A stretch of DNA of 13,185 nt, taken from NCBI GenBank assembly GCA_036501345.1, contig DASYAN010000554.1, forward strand, positions 1 to 13,185, in the 5' to 3' direction. Within the stretch, counting starts at the first letter, position 1. The number at the start of each line of letters is the position of its first letter. Below, in pieces: positions 1 to 5,507 of this stretch. The position numbers were made by a program, and so were the translations under genes. The notes under the pieces are model-generated. The model saw only the letters and a list, made by a program, of their open reading frames with translations, searched no databases and was not told the DNA's origin. This stretch comes from DASYAN01 sp036501345 (GTDB lineage Bacteria > Chloroflexota > Ktedonobacteria > Ktedonobacterales > Ktedonobacteraceae).

Positions 1-84
1 GATAATAATCCAAACAAACGCCCCATGAAAATCATGTGCATCTTTTTCCAATGATGTCTGACTATATCGAGTCTTACTAGACAT

Positions 85-117
85 AAAAAAATCACCATTT
101 CCTTTCGTGAAATGGTG
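85..117 (-). terminator. Rho-independent terminator of the minus-strand module
   Basis: On the minus strand a perfect 9-bp stem (CACCATTTC at 93-101 pairing with GAAATGGTG at 109-117) with a 7-nt loop is followed directly by a run of seven T residues (plus-strand A run 85-91). It lies about 100 bp downstream of the small gene ending at 220 and would end transcripts of the HTH/small-protein pair. Between it and that gene are two weaker inverted repeats: ACACG/CGTGT around 155-172, and TATCCCC (179-185) with GGGGATA (205-211). Confidence 0.8.
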
Positions 118-219
118 CAAAGCTAGGCTACATCTGGTACAATTCGCCTAACCTCACACGGACTATTCGTGTACTGGTTATCCCCTTGCAAGGTGGTACT
201 TGGAGGGGATATTTTAAAA

Positions 220-537
220 TTACAACCGAGTCTCTTCTAATCGAGACCGCATGGATTGCGCATCAAACGTCAATCCCATGAAGGTGAAACCACCTGGACA
301 AAATGCAAGAATAGCCAGCCCTTCCACCAACTCATTCATCATCTCTGCTGTTTCACCTTTCTTCTTTGAACGGAACAACAGCATGTCCCCACGTTCAGCA
401 ATGTCTTGCCCAATGACTCTTGCTCGATCGAAATGCTCCTGTGTCGGCCCGCCTATCCGAAGAAGTTCACGGATGGTCAGTGGCACCATGGCCGACACGT
501 GGAGCTTCATTAGCTCCTGTGCATGTTCAAGAGACAT
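220..537 (-). CDS. Small protein of unknown function, overlapping the HTH gene
   Basis: A 105-residue protein that I do not recognise. The start chosen is the ATG at 537 (MSLEHAQELM), which overlaps the end of the upstream HTH gene by 11 bp; the longer reading from 633 starts inside that gene and is less likely. No strong Shine-Dalgarno precedes 537, so translation is probably coupled to the upstream gene. The sequence is mainly helical and charged in the first 80 residues, with a short hydrophobic Gly/Phe-rich stretch (ILAFCPGGFTFMGLTF) near residues 75-92. No catalytic motif or membrane helix is obvious. Overlap with a DNA-binding protein and proximity to a recombinase suggest an element-encoded accessory protein, but this is inference from position. 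Confidence 0.6.
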   Translation of the reverse strand: MSLEHAQELMKLHVSAMVPLTIRELLRIGGPTQEHFDRARVIGQDIAERGDMLLFRSKKKGETAEMMNELVEGLAILAFCPGGFTFMGLTFDAQSMRSRLEETRL

Positions 538-898
538 GTTCGCCCAGGAGCTGGAGTGCTTGCTGCTTCCACTGACCATCCAGAACAGACTGAGCAAGTG
601 CTTCGCGAACAAACTGCTCAAACTGCTGAACACGACTTTTTTTCTTGGTCAGCGATGACTCAAGTTTATCGCTATTTCGTTGTTTTTTTACTATGGGGAC
701 AGGCTGAGCAAGCGTCTCGAGATCGCTTTTTTTGATGTATTTCATCCGTGATCCCTTAGGGATCTCATATTTCTGGATTTCCAGCCGCTCAACTGCATCC
801 TGGAACCCAGCTTGTGACATTCCCCACTCTTTTTGCGCCTGCTCGAGTGTAAGATACTCTTCCCCCTTGAAGAGACGGACATCTTTTTGTTTTGGCAT
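527..898 (-). CDS. Helix-turn-helix DNA-binding protein (excisionase/MerR-like fold)
   Basis: A 123-residue basic protein. Residues ~13-63 (EEYLTLEQAQKEWGMSQAGF, then ...IPKGSRMKYIKKSDLE) have the pattern of a winged HTH of the HTH_17/excisionase type: a helix, the turn, a recognition helix, then the 'KYIKKSDLE' wing that ends such domains. Residues ~70-123 are Lys/Gln-rich and probably helical. The start at 898 is supported by an AGAGGAAAGAGAG Shine-Dalgarno region about 8-12 nt upstream and by a promoter at 952-980. It overlaps the next gene by 11 bp and lies just downstream of a tyrosine recombinase on the same strand. It could act as a recombination directionality factor or as a regulator of the module; the sequence alone does not decide. 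Confidence 0.75.
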   Translation of the reverse strand: MPKQKDVRLFKGEEYLTLEQAQKEWGMSQAGFQDAVERLEIQKYEIPKGSRMKYIKKSDLETLAQPVPIVKKQRNSDKLESSLTKKKSRVQQFEQFVREALAQSVLDGQWKQQALQLLGEHVS

Positions 899-951
899 AA
901 AACTAGCTCTCTTTCCTCTACAAACCTACACAATGATGTTGTTACCAGTCA

Positions 952-980
952 ATTCTACCATAAACATCTGATAATATCAA
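952..980 (-). promoter_or_regulatory. Sigma70-type promoter for the HTH/small-protein pair
   Basis: Read on the minus strand: a -35 hexamer TTGATA (975-980), a 17-nt spacer and a -10 hexamer TAGAAT (952-957). Predicted transcription starts near 945, giving a leader of about 45 nt before the ATG at 898. Only one base differs from consensus in each hexamer. It lies in the gap after the recombinase gene, so the pair can be transcribed independently of it. Confidence 0.65.
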
Positions 981-1009
981 GAAACCATCATTTACAATTT
1001 CAAACATTA

Positions 1010-2110
1010 CTAAATGTTATCTAGCACTGACTTTGCGCCCCTCCTTGCCTCCGATTGCTGGAGAGATTTGAGATATGTCTCAGTTATACTGACAGAAGCG
1101 TGTCGCAAAAGCTTGGAAAGCGTATAGATATCTCCTCCGTTTTGCATAAACATTTTTGCAAAAGTATGACGCAGCGTGTGTGGACTACATCTTACACCCT
1201 CAATATGAGCCCAAGCTCCTAGCCTGTCAAGTATTCTCCATAATCCCGTCTTAGTCAAAGGATCGCCACATCTATTCACAAAGACTAAAGACTCCTTGGC
1301 AACCTCTAAGGCTATTTGTTTGCGTTGACGGTCAGATAATTTTTTTTGCTTCTGCTGTACTTCGTATTCAATAGTTGGCTCCCGAAACATTCTAATGTAT
1401 TTTTGCACATACTTCCTTGCCTGATCTCCTAGCCCCACTTCACCCCACTTGTTGCCTTTCCCCAAAACACGAACATATGCATCATTTACATCCAGGCTGA
1501 TGTTGCCAATAGTCAGCGTACACAACTCTGTTGCTCGTAACCCACAATCCAACAATACCGCTATAATCGCCTTATCTCTCAACTGAAGATGTTCACTTTC
1601 TTCTTTCTCACATGATTTAAATAATGATTGGATCTGTTCTGGAGAAAAAGTTTCAATAATAACCTCAATCACTTTCGGGTTTTCTATCCGCTGAATTATT
1701 ACTGAGCTAGTGTACTGACCGTATTGATCATCAAGCACGCACCAATTGAGAAATGACTTGATTACACGGACATACCCAGCGAGGGTGTAAGTGGAGATCT
1801 CTTGTTTGCTTTTCTTTGTTGGCTTGTGGGTAGCCTGAAGATGCTCCAGGAAAAGCTGAACAGCATATTGGTCAATCTGATGAAGCATCAGACCGTCTCC
1901 AGAGTCAGCCCGCCTATTCCCCTTCTCGTTGAGAATTTGACGAAACTGGCACCAATCGGAAAAGACTCCAAGTTCCTGCTGGTATTCTTGCTGAGTACGA
2001 GGACTAAGGTTTTTCACATGAGGAGAAACTAAATATTCTTGTATAACTTCCTGGACAAGAAAACCATCTGACTCCTCACGTTTTTTTATCTTCCTGACGT
2101 TTTTTGCCAT
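1010..2110 (-). CDS. Tyrosine recombinase/integrase (XerC/D-like)
   Basis: A 366-residue site-specific recombinase of the phage-integrase family, which cuts and rejoins DNA through a covalent 3'-phosphotyrosine. The N-terminal SAM-like core-binding domain spans ~17-130 and the catalytic domain ~155-355. All catalytic residues are present: Arg192 in GLRATEL, Lys218 in the LGKGNKWGEV beta-hairpin, His311/Arg314 in HTLRHTFA, His337 in LLRHAS, and Tyr346 in ITETYL. The ATG at 2110 was preferred to an upstream in-frame start at 2161 because a GGAG lies 7 nt before it. A Lys/Gln-rich insertion at ~244-272 lies between the hairpin and the HxxR box. The gene is full length and appears functional. It sits beside an HTH protein and an inverted repeat (2137-2214), as expected for the integration module of a mobile element, although no att duplication could be defined. 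Confidence 0.92.
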   Translation of the reverse strand: MAKNVRKIKKREESDGFLVQEVIQEYLVSPHVKNLSPRTQQEYQQELGVFSDWCQFRQILNEKGNRRADSGDGLMLHQIDQYAVQLFLEHLQATHKPTKKSKQEISTYTLAGYVRVIKSFLNWCVLDDQYGQYTSSVIIQRIENPKVIEVIIETFSPEQIQSLFKSCEKEESEHLQLRDKAIIAVLLDCGLRATELCTLTIGNISLDVNDAYVRVLGKGNKWGEVGLGDQARKYVQKYIRMFREPTIEYEVQQKQKKLSDRQRKQIALEVAKESLVFVNRCGDPLTKTGLWRILDRLGAWAHIEGVRCSPHTLRHTFAKMFMQNGGDIYTLSKLLRHASVSITETYLKSLQQSEARRGAKSVLDNI

Positions 2111-2136
2111 CCATGCACTCCAAAAAAAACTAGAAC

Positions 2137-2214
2137 CGTAAACTTTGCATGAGGCAAACACGAAATCGTCTTTTCCGGTCTCTTAAAATGAGCGTGTGCC
2201 AAGCCAAGTTTACG
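2137..2214. repeat. Long imperfect inverted repeat upstream of the recombinase gene
   Basis: The left arm 2137-2162 (CGTAAACTTTGC, later AAACACG) and the right arm 2193-2214 (CGTGTGCC, then AAGTTTACG) are inverted copies of each other with a few mismatches and gaps, separated by about 30 bp. The first 9 bp of the outer ends (CGTAAACTT/AAGTTTACG) are perfect. The repeat begins 27 bp upstream of the recombinase start, so it could be an operator, a recombinase-binding region or an att-like site. No duplicate of the arms was found elsewhere in the window. Confidence 0.55.
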
Positions 2215-2222
2215 ATTGTAGG

Positions 2223-2267
2223 AAAAAAATGGCCCAAATGAGGGAGTTTTGTGCTGCTCTCATTTGG
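2223..2267 (-). terminator. Hairpin with T-run, possible minus-strand terminator
   Basis: A perfect 9-bp inverted repeat (CCAAATGAG 2234-2242 / CTCATTTGG 2259-2267) has a 16-nt loop. On the minus strand it is followed four nucleotides later by seven T residues (plus-strand A run 2223-2229). It would stop minus-strand transcripts, for example read-through from the insertion sequence, before the recombinase gene. The gap between stem and T-run and the long loop make it weaker than the terminator at 85-117. Confidence 0.45.
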
Positions 2268-2480
2268 TTTCGCTCACCGTGCAAGGTGGATAGAGTGGCT
2301 TGTAGAGCGGGTTGAGAGGAAAAGATGTCTCCGGAACCGGGTGCGCTGGTTCAATTCCAGTCGGGAACACCCTCTGAACCTTATTCGATTCGATAGTCAG
2401 AGGAGATTTAGAAAGCTCGTCAGCGATTTCTGAAGGCTCTTCAGCCGCACATGGACACGATTTTCCTCATTCTTTCGATG
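2268..2480. other. Intergenic stretch with a T-arm-like motif and repeat copy A
   Basis: No convincing gene. At 2345-2361, GCTGG-TTCAATT-CCAGT has the geometry of a tRNA T-arm (5-bp stem, 7-nt TTCAATT loop), but no matching acceptor, anticodon or D stems are found upstream. From 2381 the sequence is repeat copy A (see separate entry). CCTCTGA (2370-2376) and TCAGAGG around 2395-2402 form a further inverted repeat around the ATTCGATTCG core. Confidence 0.5.
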
Positions 2481-2489
2481 GTGTCTTTT
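2381..2489. repeat. Dispersed intergenic repeat, copy A, left part
   Basis: Starts with TTATTCGATTCGATAGTCA and runs to the insertion sequence at 2490; it continues on the other side of the insertion at 4102-4134 (GTGTCTTTTCTCTTGCTTGA...). It aligns over its whole length with 5508-5656 (copy B) at what I judge by eye as about 70-75% identity, higher (about 26 of 31) in the last stretch before the insertion point. Copy B carries no insertion and so shows the ancestral order. Relative to B, copy A also lacks 12 bp just after CTCTTGCTTGAC, between short GAC repeats. Confidence 0.7.
2481..2489. repeat. Target-site duplication of the ISKra4-family element (left)
   Basis: GTGTCTTTT immediately precedes the left inverted end and recurs at 4102-4110 immediately after the right end. 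The uninterrupted repeat copy B has a single GTGTCTTTT followed by CTCTTGCTTGAC at 5609-5628, which confirms that one copy was generated by insertion. Nine base pairs agrees with what I recall for the ISKra4 group. Confidence 0.88.
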
Positions 2490-2512
2490 GTGTGTATGAA
2501 AAAGTTGTAGGT
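2490..2512. repeat. Left terminal inverted repeat of the ISKra4-family element
   Basis: Twenty-three bases beginning GTGTGTATGAAAAAG and ending GGT, matching the reverse complement of 4079-4101 without mismatch. The transposase stop codon lies 2 bp inside this end. Confidence 0.9.
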
Positions 2513-2513
2513 G

Positions 2514-3440
2514 TCAAGCAACCAACCGGGATTGCGTCTGCCAGAACTGGTCAAAGGTGCGATTGAGTTTGGCAGTACGCAAAGGCAAGAGAGCATCCAA
2601 GCCCTGAGGGGTAAAGCGCATGCCAGTGCGTTTGAGACGAGCAGTGACCACGGTTTTGCAAGCAGCCTCGGCGATGCCACTGCCCACATGCATGCCCTGT
2701 GCACGAAAAGCGGGATAGCGCATGCGCTCTGCATTGGTGGTAAAGTAGCCAACAGCTTGTTCTGGAACACTCTTGCTTTTGCCTGGGGGTGGGGCAATGG
2801 AAGGAAGCTTGGAAATCTCAGTCACGAGGTCCTCAATCTTGCCATGAACCAGCAAGTCACAGGCATGTTTTGCCCAAGATCTGCCCTTTTGGGTCGTCCG
2901 ACCGAAGACCGCATGAGCCACGTCCCAAACATGCTCTTGAGCATGGTAGAGGTCCACAATCTCTACCGCACCGGGAAAGTGCGAAGCCGCCAGATCCCAG
3001 ATCCAATGGGCTCCATCTCCGATGATCACGACCTGCTCAGCCCGCTTGAGACCAGACTGGTAAGCTAACACGTAGAGGAGCTTGTCAAACTCGCCACAGG
3101 CCGTGCGTCGAGCCACGTACCGCTGACTTCCTTCTTTGGGGGTATCGATCCACACATCGGGAGCTAACTCCGACCGTTCGTTTCCGCGTTCTGCGAGAAA
3201 AACTGCTCCTACTCTTACCTCTCGATAGACATCTCCCTTTCGTTCTTGTTCGTGTTTCTCCATTGGAACGCTTTCACGACGCATACGCTCCATAATACCA
3301 TCCGGTTCAATATACAGACGTTTTATATCCTTAATTATGCATTGCTGCTCTTTCTCCTCTCCATGAGCATTCGACTGTAATGCCTTATCAAAAAGGGCCT
3401 CCACATCGGTGTCTTCTTTCTTTGCTAGTGCCTCCCCCAC
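2514..3440 (-). CDS. ISKra4-family transposase, catalytic C-terminal frame
   Basis: A 308-residue frame carrying the DDE-type catalytic core. It is recognised by the family string YIEPDGIMERM near the start, VRVGAVF, the second acidic box IIGDGAHWIWDLA, then IVDLYHAQEHVWDVA, and near the end NAERMRYPAFRAQGMHVGSGIAEAACKTVV, split by a short spacer in the family, whose GSGxxEAACK carries the likely third acidic residue. It overlaps the upstream frame by 53 bp in the +1 register; the GTG at 3440 has no obvious Shine-Dalgarno, so this part is most likely made as a fusion by frameshifting or was separated by a single-base change. A TGA in this register lies just upstream of the GTG, so any shift must occur in the short shared stretch, which includes AGTGGGGGAGG. 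Confidence 0.88.
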   Translation of the reverse strand: MGEALAKKEDTDVEALFDKALQSNAHGEEKEQQCIIKDIKRLYIEPDGIMERMRRESVPMEKHEQERKGDVYREVRVGAVFLAERGNERSELAPDVWIDTPKEGSQRYVARRTACGEFDKLLYVLAYQSGLKRAEQVVIIGDGAHWIWDLAASHFPGAVEIVDLYHAQEHVWDVAHAVFGRTTQKGRSWAKHACDLLVHGKIEDLVTEISKLPSIAPPPGKSKSVPEQAVGYFTTNAERMRYPAFRAQGMHVGSGIAEAACKTVVTARLKRTGMRFTPQGLDALLPLRTAKLNRTFDQFWQTQSRLVA

Positions 3441-3978
3441 TGGTCGAGCCCTCGTTCAGCGCTTGCCGTGCAGACATCTTGCCGGGGAGAAACCGACGAA
3501 ATGTCTCGGCTGCCTCATCAAACGTGAGCATGGAACGTAAATAGCTGATGTACTGTTGCACTCCTGGTGTTGTCCTTGTCCCTTTTATTCCCCATATATC
3601 ATCAGTTGGCGCTATCCCATGAGAACATGGATATATCCTGTTTTGCTCGCTTTTCTGTTCCCCATTCGTCTGGCACTGGTAATATGCTCTCTTAAACTTC
3701 ATTTCACCAAACAGCGTTAACAGCTTCTTTGTTCGGTATCCTACCAACTTTTGATCATGTCCGCATTCACCTTGTAGCTTTGTTGGAACTGGCTGACCAT
3801 CTTTCTTTTTGTTCATCATGCATTCCATGAGCTGTCTACCTACTTTGAATATTCCTTGATAGATCGTTTCTTCTGCTTCTTTGAGATTTCCTTCTTCTAT
3901 CCCTTCCACTGCTTCTATTAACTTCAGCAATTCTTTTTCGGCTGCTTGGTACTGGGTGACTGTCTCGTTCGTTTCCAT
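3388..3978 (-). CDS. ISKra4-family transposase, N-terminal frame
   Basis: A 196-residue frame with the family's N-terminal half: a helical Glu/Lys-rich start, then GECGHDQKLVGYRTKKLLTL, followed by FGEMKFKRAYYQCQ, a cysteine-containing segment, and LRSMLTFDEAAETFRRFLPGKMSARQALN. Family members continue from here straight into the catalytic half (VGEAL...), whereas this frame runs into an unrelated tail (EGSTSGGGTSKERRHRC) and stops. The ATG at 3978 was chosen because GAGAGGA lies about 10 nt upstream; a longer in-frame start at 4014 is less likely. Homology breaks where the two frames overlap, so this is the first half of one split protein. Confidence 0.82.
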   Translation of the reverse strand: METNETVTQYQAAEKELLKLIEAVEGIEEGNLKEAEETIYQGIFKVGRQLMECMMNKKKDGQPVPTKLQGECGHDQKLVGYRTKKLLTLFGEMKFKRAYYQCQTNGEQKSEQNRIYPCSHGIAPTDDIWGIKGTRTTPGVQQYISYLRSMLTFDEAAETFRRFLPGKMSARQALNEGSTSGGGTSKERRHRCGGPF

Positions 3979-4078
3979 TTTTAGGAGGTCCTCTCTTTTT
4001 TCAGGGTGTTTCACTGGCTCGGTTGAGACCTTGCCTTCCTGATGAGGATACTCCCTTGTTTCTCCTTTGCCTACCCCT

Positions 4079-4101
4079 ACCTACAACTTTTTCATACACA
4101 C
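4079..4101. repeat. Right terminal inverted repeat of the ISKra4-family element
   Basis: Exact inverted copy (23 of 23) of 2490-2512; followed at 4102 by the second GTGTCTTTT target copy. Confidence 0.9.
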
Positions 4102-4110
4102 GTGTCTTTT
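4102..4110. repeat. Target-site duplication of the ISKra4-family element (right)
   Basis: Second copy of GTGTCTTTT, continuing into CTCTTGCTTGAC exactly as in the uninterrupted repeat copy B near 5609-5628. Confidence 0.88.
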
Positions 4111-4218
4111 CTCTTGCTTGACAGCAACGGAAGGTTCTGCTTTTGTGGAGTGCACGGGATTTCCTTTCTCCGACTCTGCCAAACTGGTGCAAGCTTACTT
4201 TCTATATATGATGTGTTG

Positions 4219-4732
4219 TTAGGTACTCTCCAGCGTGTTCCAGATGCCTTTCAAGTATGCTTCGACGGCGTTGAGAAAGAGCGTTGCATTTTCAACCTGT
4301 TCTCTTGCGTCATCCATCGTCGTTTCAAAAAAGTCGACATAGTCGCTGTTATTTCCTAGAAAAGCAATCTTTGGGTGAGGCATGCGTCGTTGGAGCAAGG
4401 ATAATCTCTTCCTCTCACCTTGTCTCAACCCCAGTTTGCCAATCTAGGTTATTTCTCATGTCGAATGCGTCTCCGATCATAGCAGAGTAGATTTTGTCAA
4501 ATATATTGGTCTTGATATATTTTTCTCGAAAATATGCGATTACGCCTGAATGCTTTTTTGAATCAAATCCATCTAGAGCTAGCACTGATCTGATAGCATG
4601 GAATATGCAATAATATGCCCTGTTGACAGCGGTCGATGCTTGCTGGTTTGCCAGATCGATTGCTACGCTAGTGAGGTTTTCTTTTGCTTTTGCTAATCGA
4701 TACTTAGAGTATTGGAGTCTGCTGTTGTCCAT
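4219..4732 (-). pseudogene. HEPN-domain toxin gene, split by a MITE
   Basis: The HEPN partner of an MNT/HEPN toxin-antitoxin pair. The intact N-terminal part (MDNSRLQYSKYRLAKAKENL...) has the helical HEPN fold and the RNase signature RAYYCIFH, an R-x6-H motif at residues 38-45. After DMRNN (residue 95) the frame enters a 94-bp MITE (4355-4448) and ends at 4415, giving a 105-residue truncated product. The C-terminal part (SDYVDFFETTMDDAREQVEN, then ATLFLNAVEAYLKG) lies beyond the MITE and ends at 4219. Removing the MITE plus one copy of its TTATTT duplication (100 bp) restores one 137-residue frame reading AFDMRNNSDYVDFF. The start at 4732 has AGAAGGGA about 9 nt upstream and overlaps the MNT gene by 29 bp. 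The catalytic motif survives, but the missing last helices probably abolish folding or antitoxin pairing. Confidence 0.85.
4355..4448. mobile_element. 94-bp MITE, copy 1 (inside the HEPN gene)
   Basis: A short non-coding element with imperfect inverted ends, CCTAGAAAAGCAATCTTTGG at the left and (inverted) CCTAGATTGGCAAACTGGGG at the right, flanked by TTATTT on both sides (4349-4354 and 4449-4454). A second copy of the same length, about 90% identical by eye, is at 8253-8346. The interior is palindromic, so the transcript would fold as a long hairpin. It carries an ATG on the minus strand that fuses in frame to the severed HEPN tail (4428 to 4219), giving a chimeric 69-residue reading frame. 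The parent transposon family is not identifiable from the ends alone. Confidence 0.88.
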
Positions 4733-5084
4733 AGAGGGTAATCCCTTCTTTCTCTGCATTGTGATAGAAAGGTATGCTATTCATGCAGGTGTAGAAATCA
4801 TGTTCGTTTTGTAGGACGCTGCAAAGCAAAACGCCATACTTCAAGTCAATGTCTGCTATGATCCTGCGGACAGGTTTGCGATACTTGCGAGACAGGATGT
4901 TGGCCTCATCGTCGATCAGGAACATAACGTCAATGTCTGATTCTTCGTCATAGTCACCTCTGGCGTACGAGCCGAACAGGATGACCCTTTTCAGTTTGTT
5001 GTCGAAGATGGGGACGCTACTTTGTATGAGTTCGTCTAGGAGTTGTTTGAGCTCGGTTTCTGTTTTAGCTGTCAGGTGAACCAT
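4704..5084 (-). CDS. MNT-type nucleotidyltransferase antitoxin
   Basis: A 126-residue minimal nucleotidyltransferase of the DNA polymerase-beta fold. The family signature LFGSYARGDYDEESDID is at residues 37-52: GS plus two metal-binding aspartates (Asp50, Asp52), with a further Asp (78 or 80) in ADIDLKYG as candidate third ligand. Paired MNT proteins neutralise HEPN RNase toxins, in studied cases by adding AMP to the toxin; that this one does so is inferred. It precedes the HEPN gene with a 29-bp overlap, the standard operon order. The ATG at 5084 has AAGAAAGG 11 nt upstream; an in-frame ATG at 5129 (141 residues) remains possible. The enzyme appears intact although its toxin partner is broken. 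Confidence 0.85.
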   Translation of the reverse strand: MVHLTAKTETELKQLLDELIQSSVPIFDNKLKRVILFGSYARGDYDEESDIDVMFLIDDEANILSRKYRKPVRRIIADIDLKYGVLLCSVLQNEHDFYTCMNSIPFYHNAEKEGITLYGQQQTPIL

Positions 5085-5147
5085 AGCACATTGCGCCTTT
5101 CTTCCCTTGTCCTTTGAATATTCTACCATCTTGCCATGCTTGCTGTT

Positions 5148-5183
5148 AAGATCATACCATGAAACGTTGATTTTTGTGATCTT
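5148..5183 (-). promoter_or_regulatory. Promoter with overlapping inverted repeat for the MNT/HEPN operon
   Basis: On the minus strand TGGTATGAT is an extended -10 (TGn plus TATGAT, 5151-5156), with no good -35 at standard spacing. A perfect 7-bp inverted repeat, AAGATCA (5148-5154) and TGATCTT (5177-5183), overlaps the -10, so a protein bound there would block RNA polymerase. This fits an autoregulated toxin-antitoxin operon, but the binding protein is unknown. Confidence 0.45.
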
Positions 5184-5222
5184 CTGGTCAAGCCGTGCTC
5201 GTAGCCATCGCTCACTGGTCCG

Positions 5223-5241
5223 TTATTCGATTCGAGAGTCA
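5223..5241. repeat. Third copy of the TTATTCGATTCG motif
   Basis: TTATTCGATTCGAGAGTCA, one substitution away from the start of repeat copy A (2381-2399). Unlike copies A and B, the similarity ends here, and it abuts the point where DUF1016 homology begins (5246). It may mark a recombination or deletion junction. Confidence 0.55.
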
Positions 5242-5245
5242 AAGC

Positions 5246-5454
5246 ATAGGGAAGCTGACACACCAGGATAGTAGACAGATGCAAATGTATGTGAACTATT
5301 ATAAACGAGAGATAACAACTTCTGATGAAAATCCACCAATTGGTATTCTTCTCTGTGCCGAGAAAAATAACACAGTAGCACAATTTATTCTTCCAGAAGA
5401 CAATAAAGAGATTTTTATCTCAAATATAAACTTTATCTTCCTACAGAAGAATAA
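5246..5454 (+). pseudogene. C-terminal remnant of a DUF1016 (YhcG-type) PDDEXK nuclease gene
   Basis: Only the tail of the protein remains: IGKLTHQDSRQMQMYVNYYK, then REITTSDENPPIGILLCAEKN, split by the family's usual spacing, and FILPEDNKEIF. This matches my memory of the C-terminal DUF1016 region in YhcG-like proteins. Restoring one A around 5420-5424 gives ISKYKLYLPTEE, the expected family ending, after which a TAA at 5452 stands where a CAA (Gln) would be expected. The fragment therefore carries a 5' deletion, a one-base frameshift and possibly a nonsense change. The unshifted frame runs to 5470. It has no start codon or promoter of its own. Confidence 0.75.
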
Positions 5455-5507
5455 CTGGTACAATAACTAGAAAGAGAACAGAGAGCACTTGGGCCGTTTA
5501 TGTAAGA

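Larger units (their letters stand above)
2490..4101 (-). mobile_element. Complete ISKra4-family insertion sequence (1612 bp)
   Basis: Bounded by 23-bp perfect terminal inverted repeats (2490-2512 and 4079-4101, beginning GTGTGTATGAAAAAG) and by a 9-bp target duplication. It contains two overlapping minus-strand reading frames that together make one ISKra4-type transposase. It is inserted into intergenic repeat copy A, whose uninterrupted relative is at 5508-5656. Perfect ends and an unaltered target duplication point to a recent insertion. Whether it is still active depends on the frameshift between the two frames. Confidence 0.92.

Noticed and set aside
2281..2372. Possible tRNA gene or 3' tRNA fragment (GCTGG-TTCAATT-CCAGT T-arm).
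   Set aside because: The T-arm geometry is right, but no 5' sequence pairs with the following CGGGAAC, no anticodon stem-loop with a proper U33 can be built, and no CCA follows. It remains a weak att-like candidate at most.
2511..3068. Long plus-strand frame opposite the ISKra4 transposase.
   Set aside because: It is a shadow of the catalytic frame, which has clear family motifs on the minus strand.
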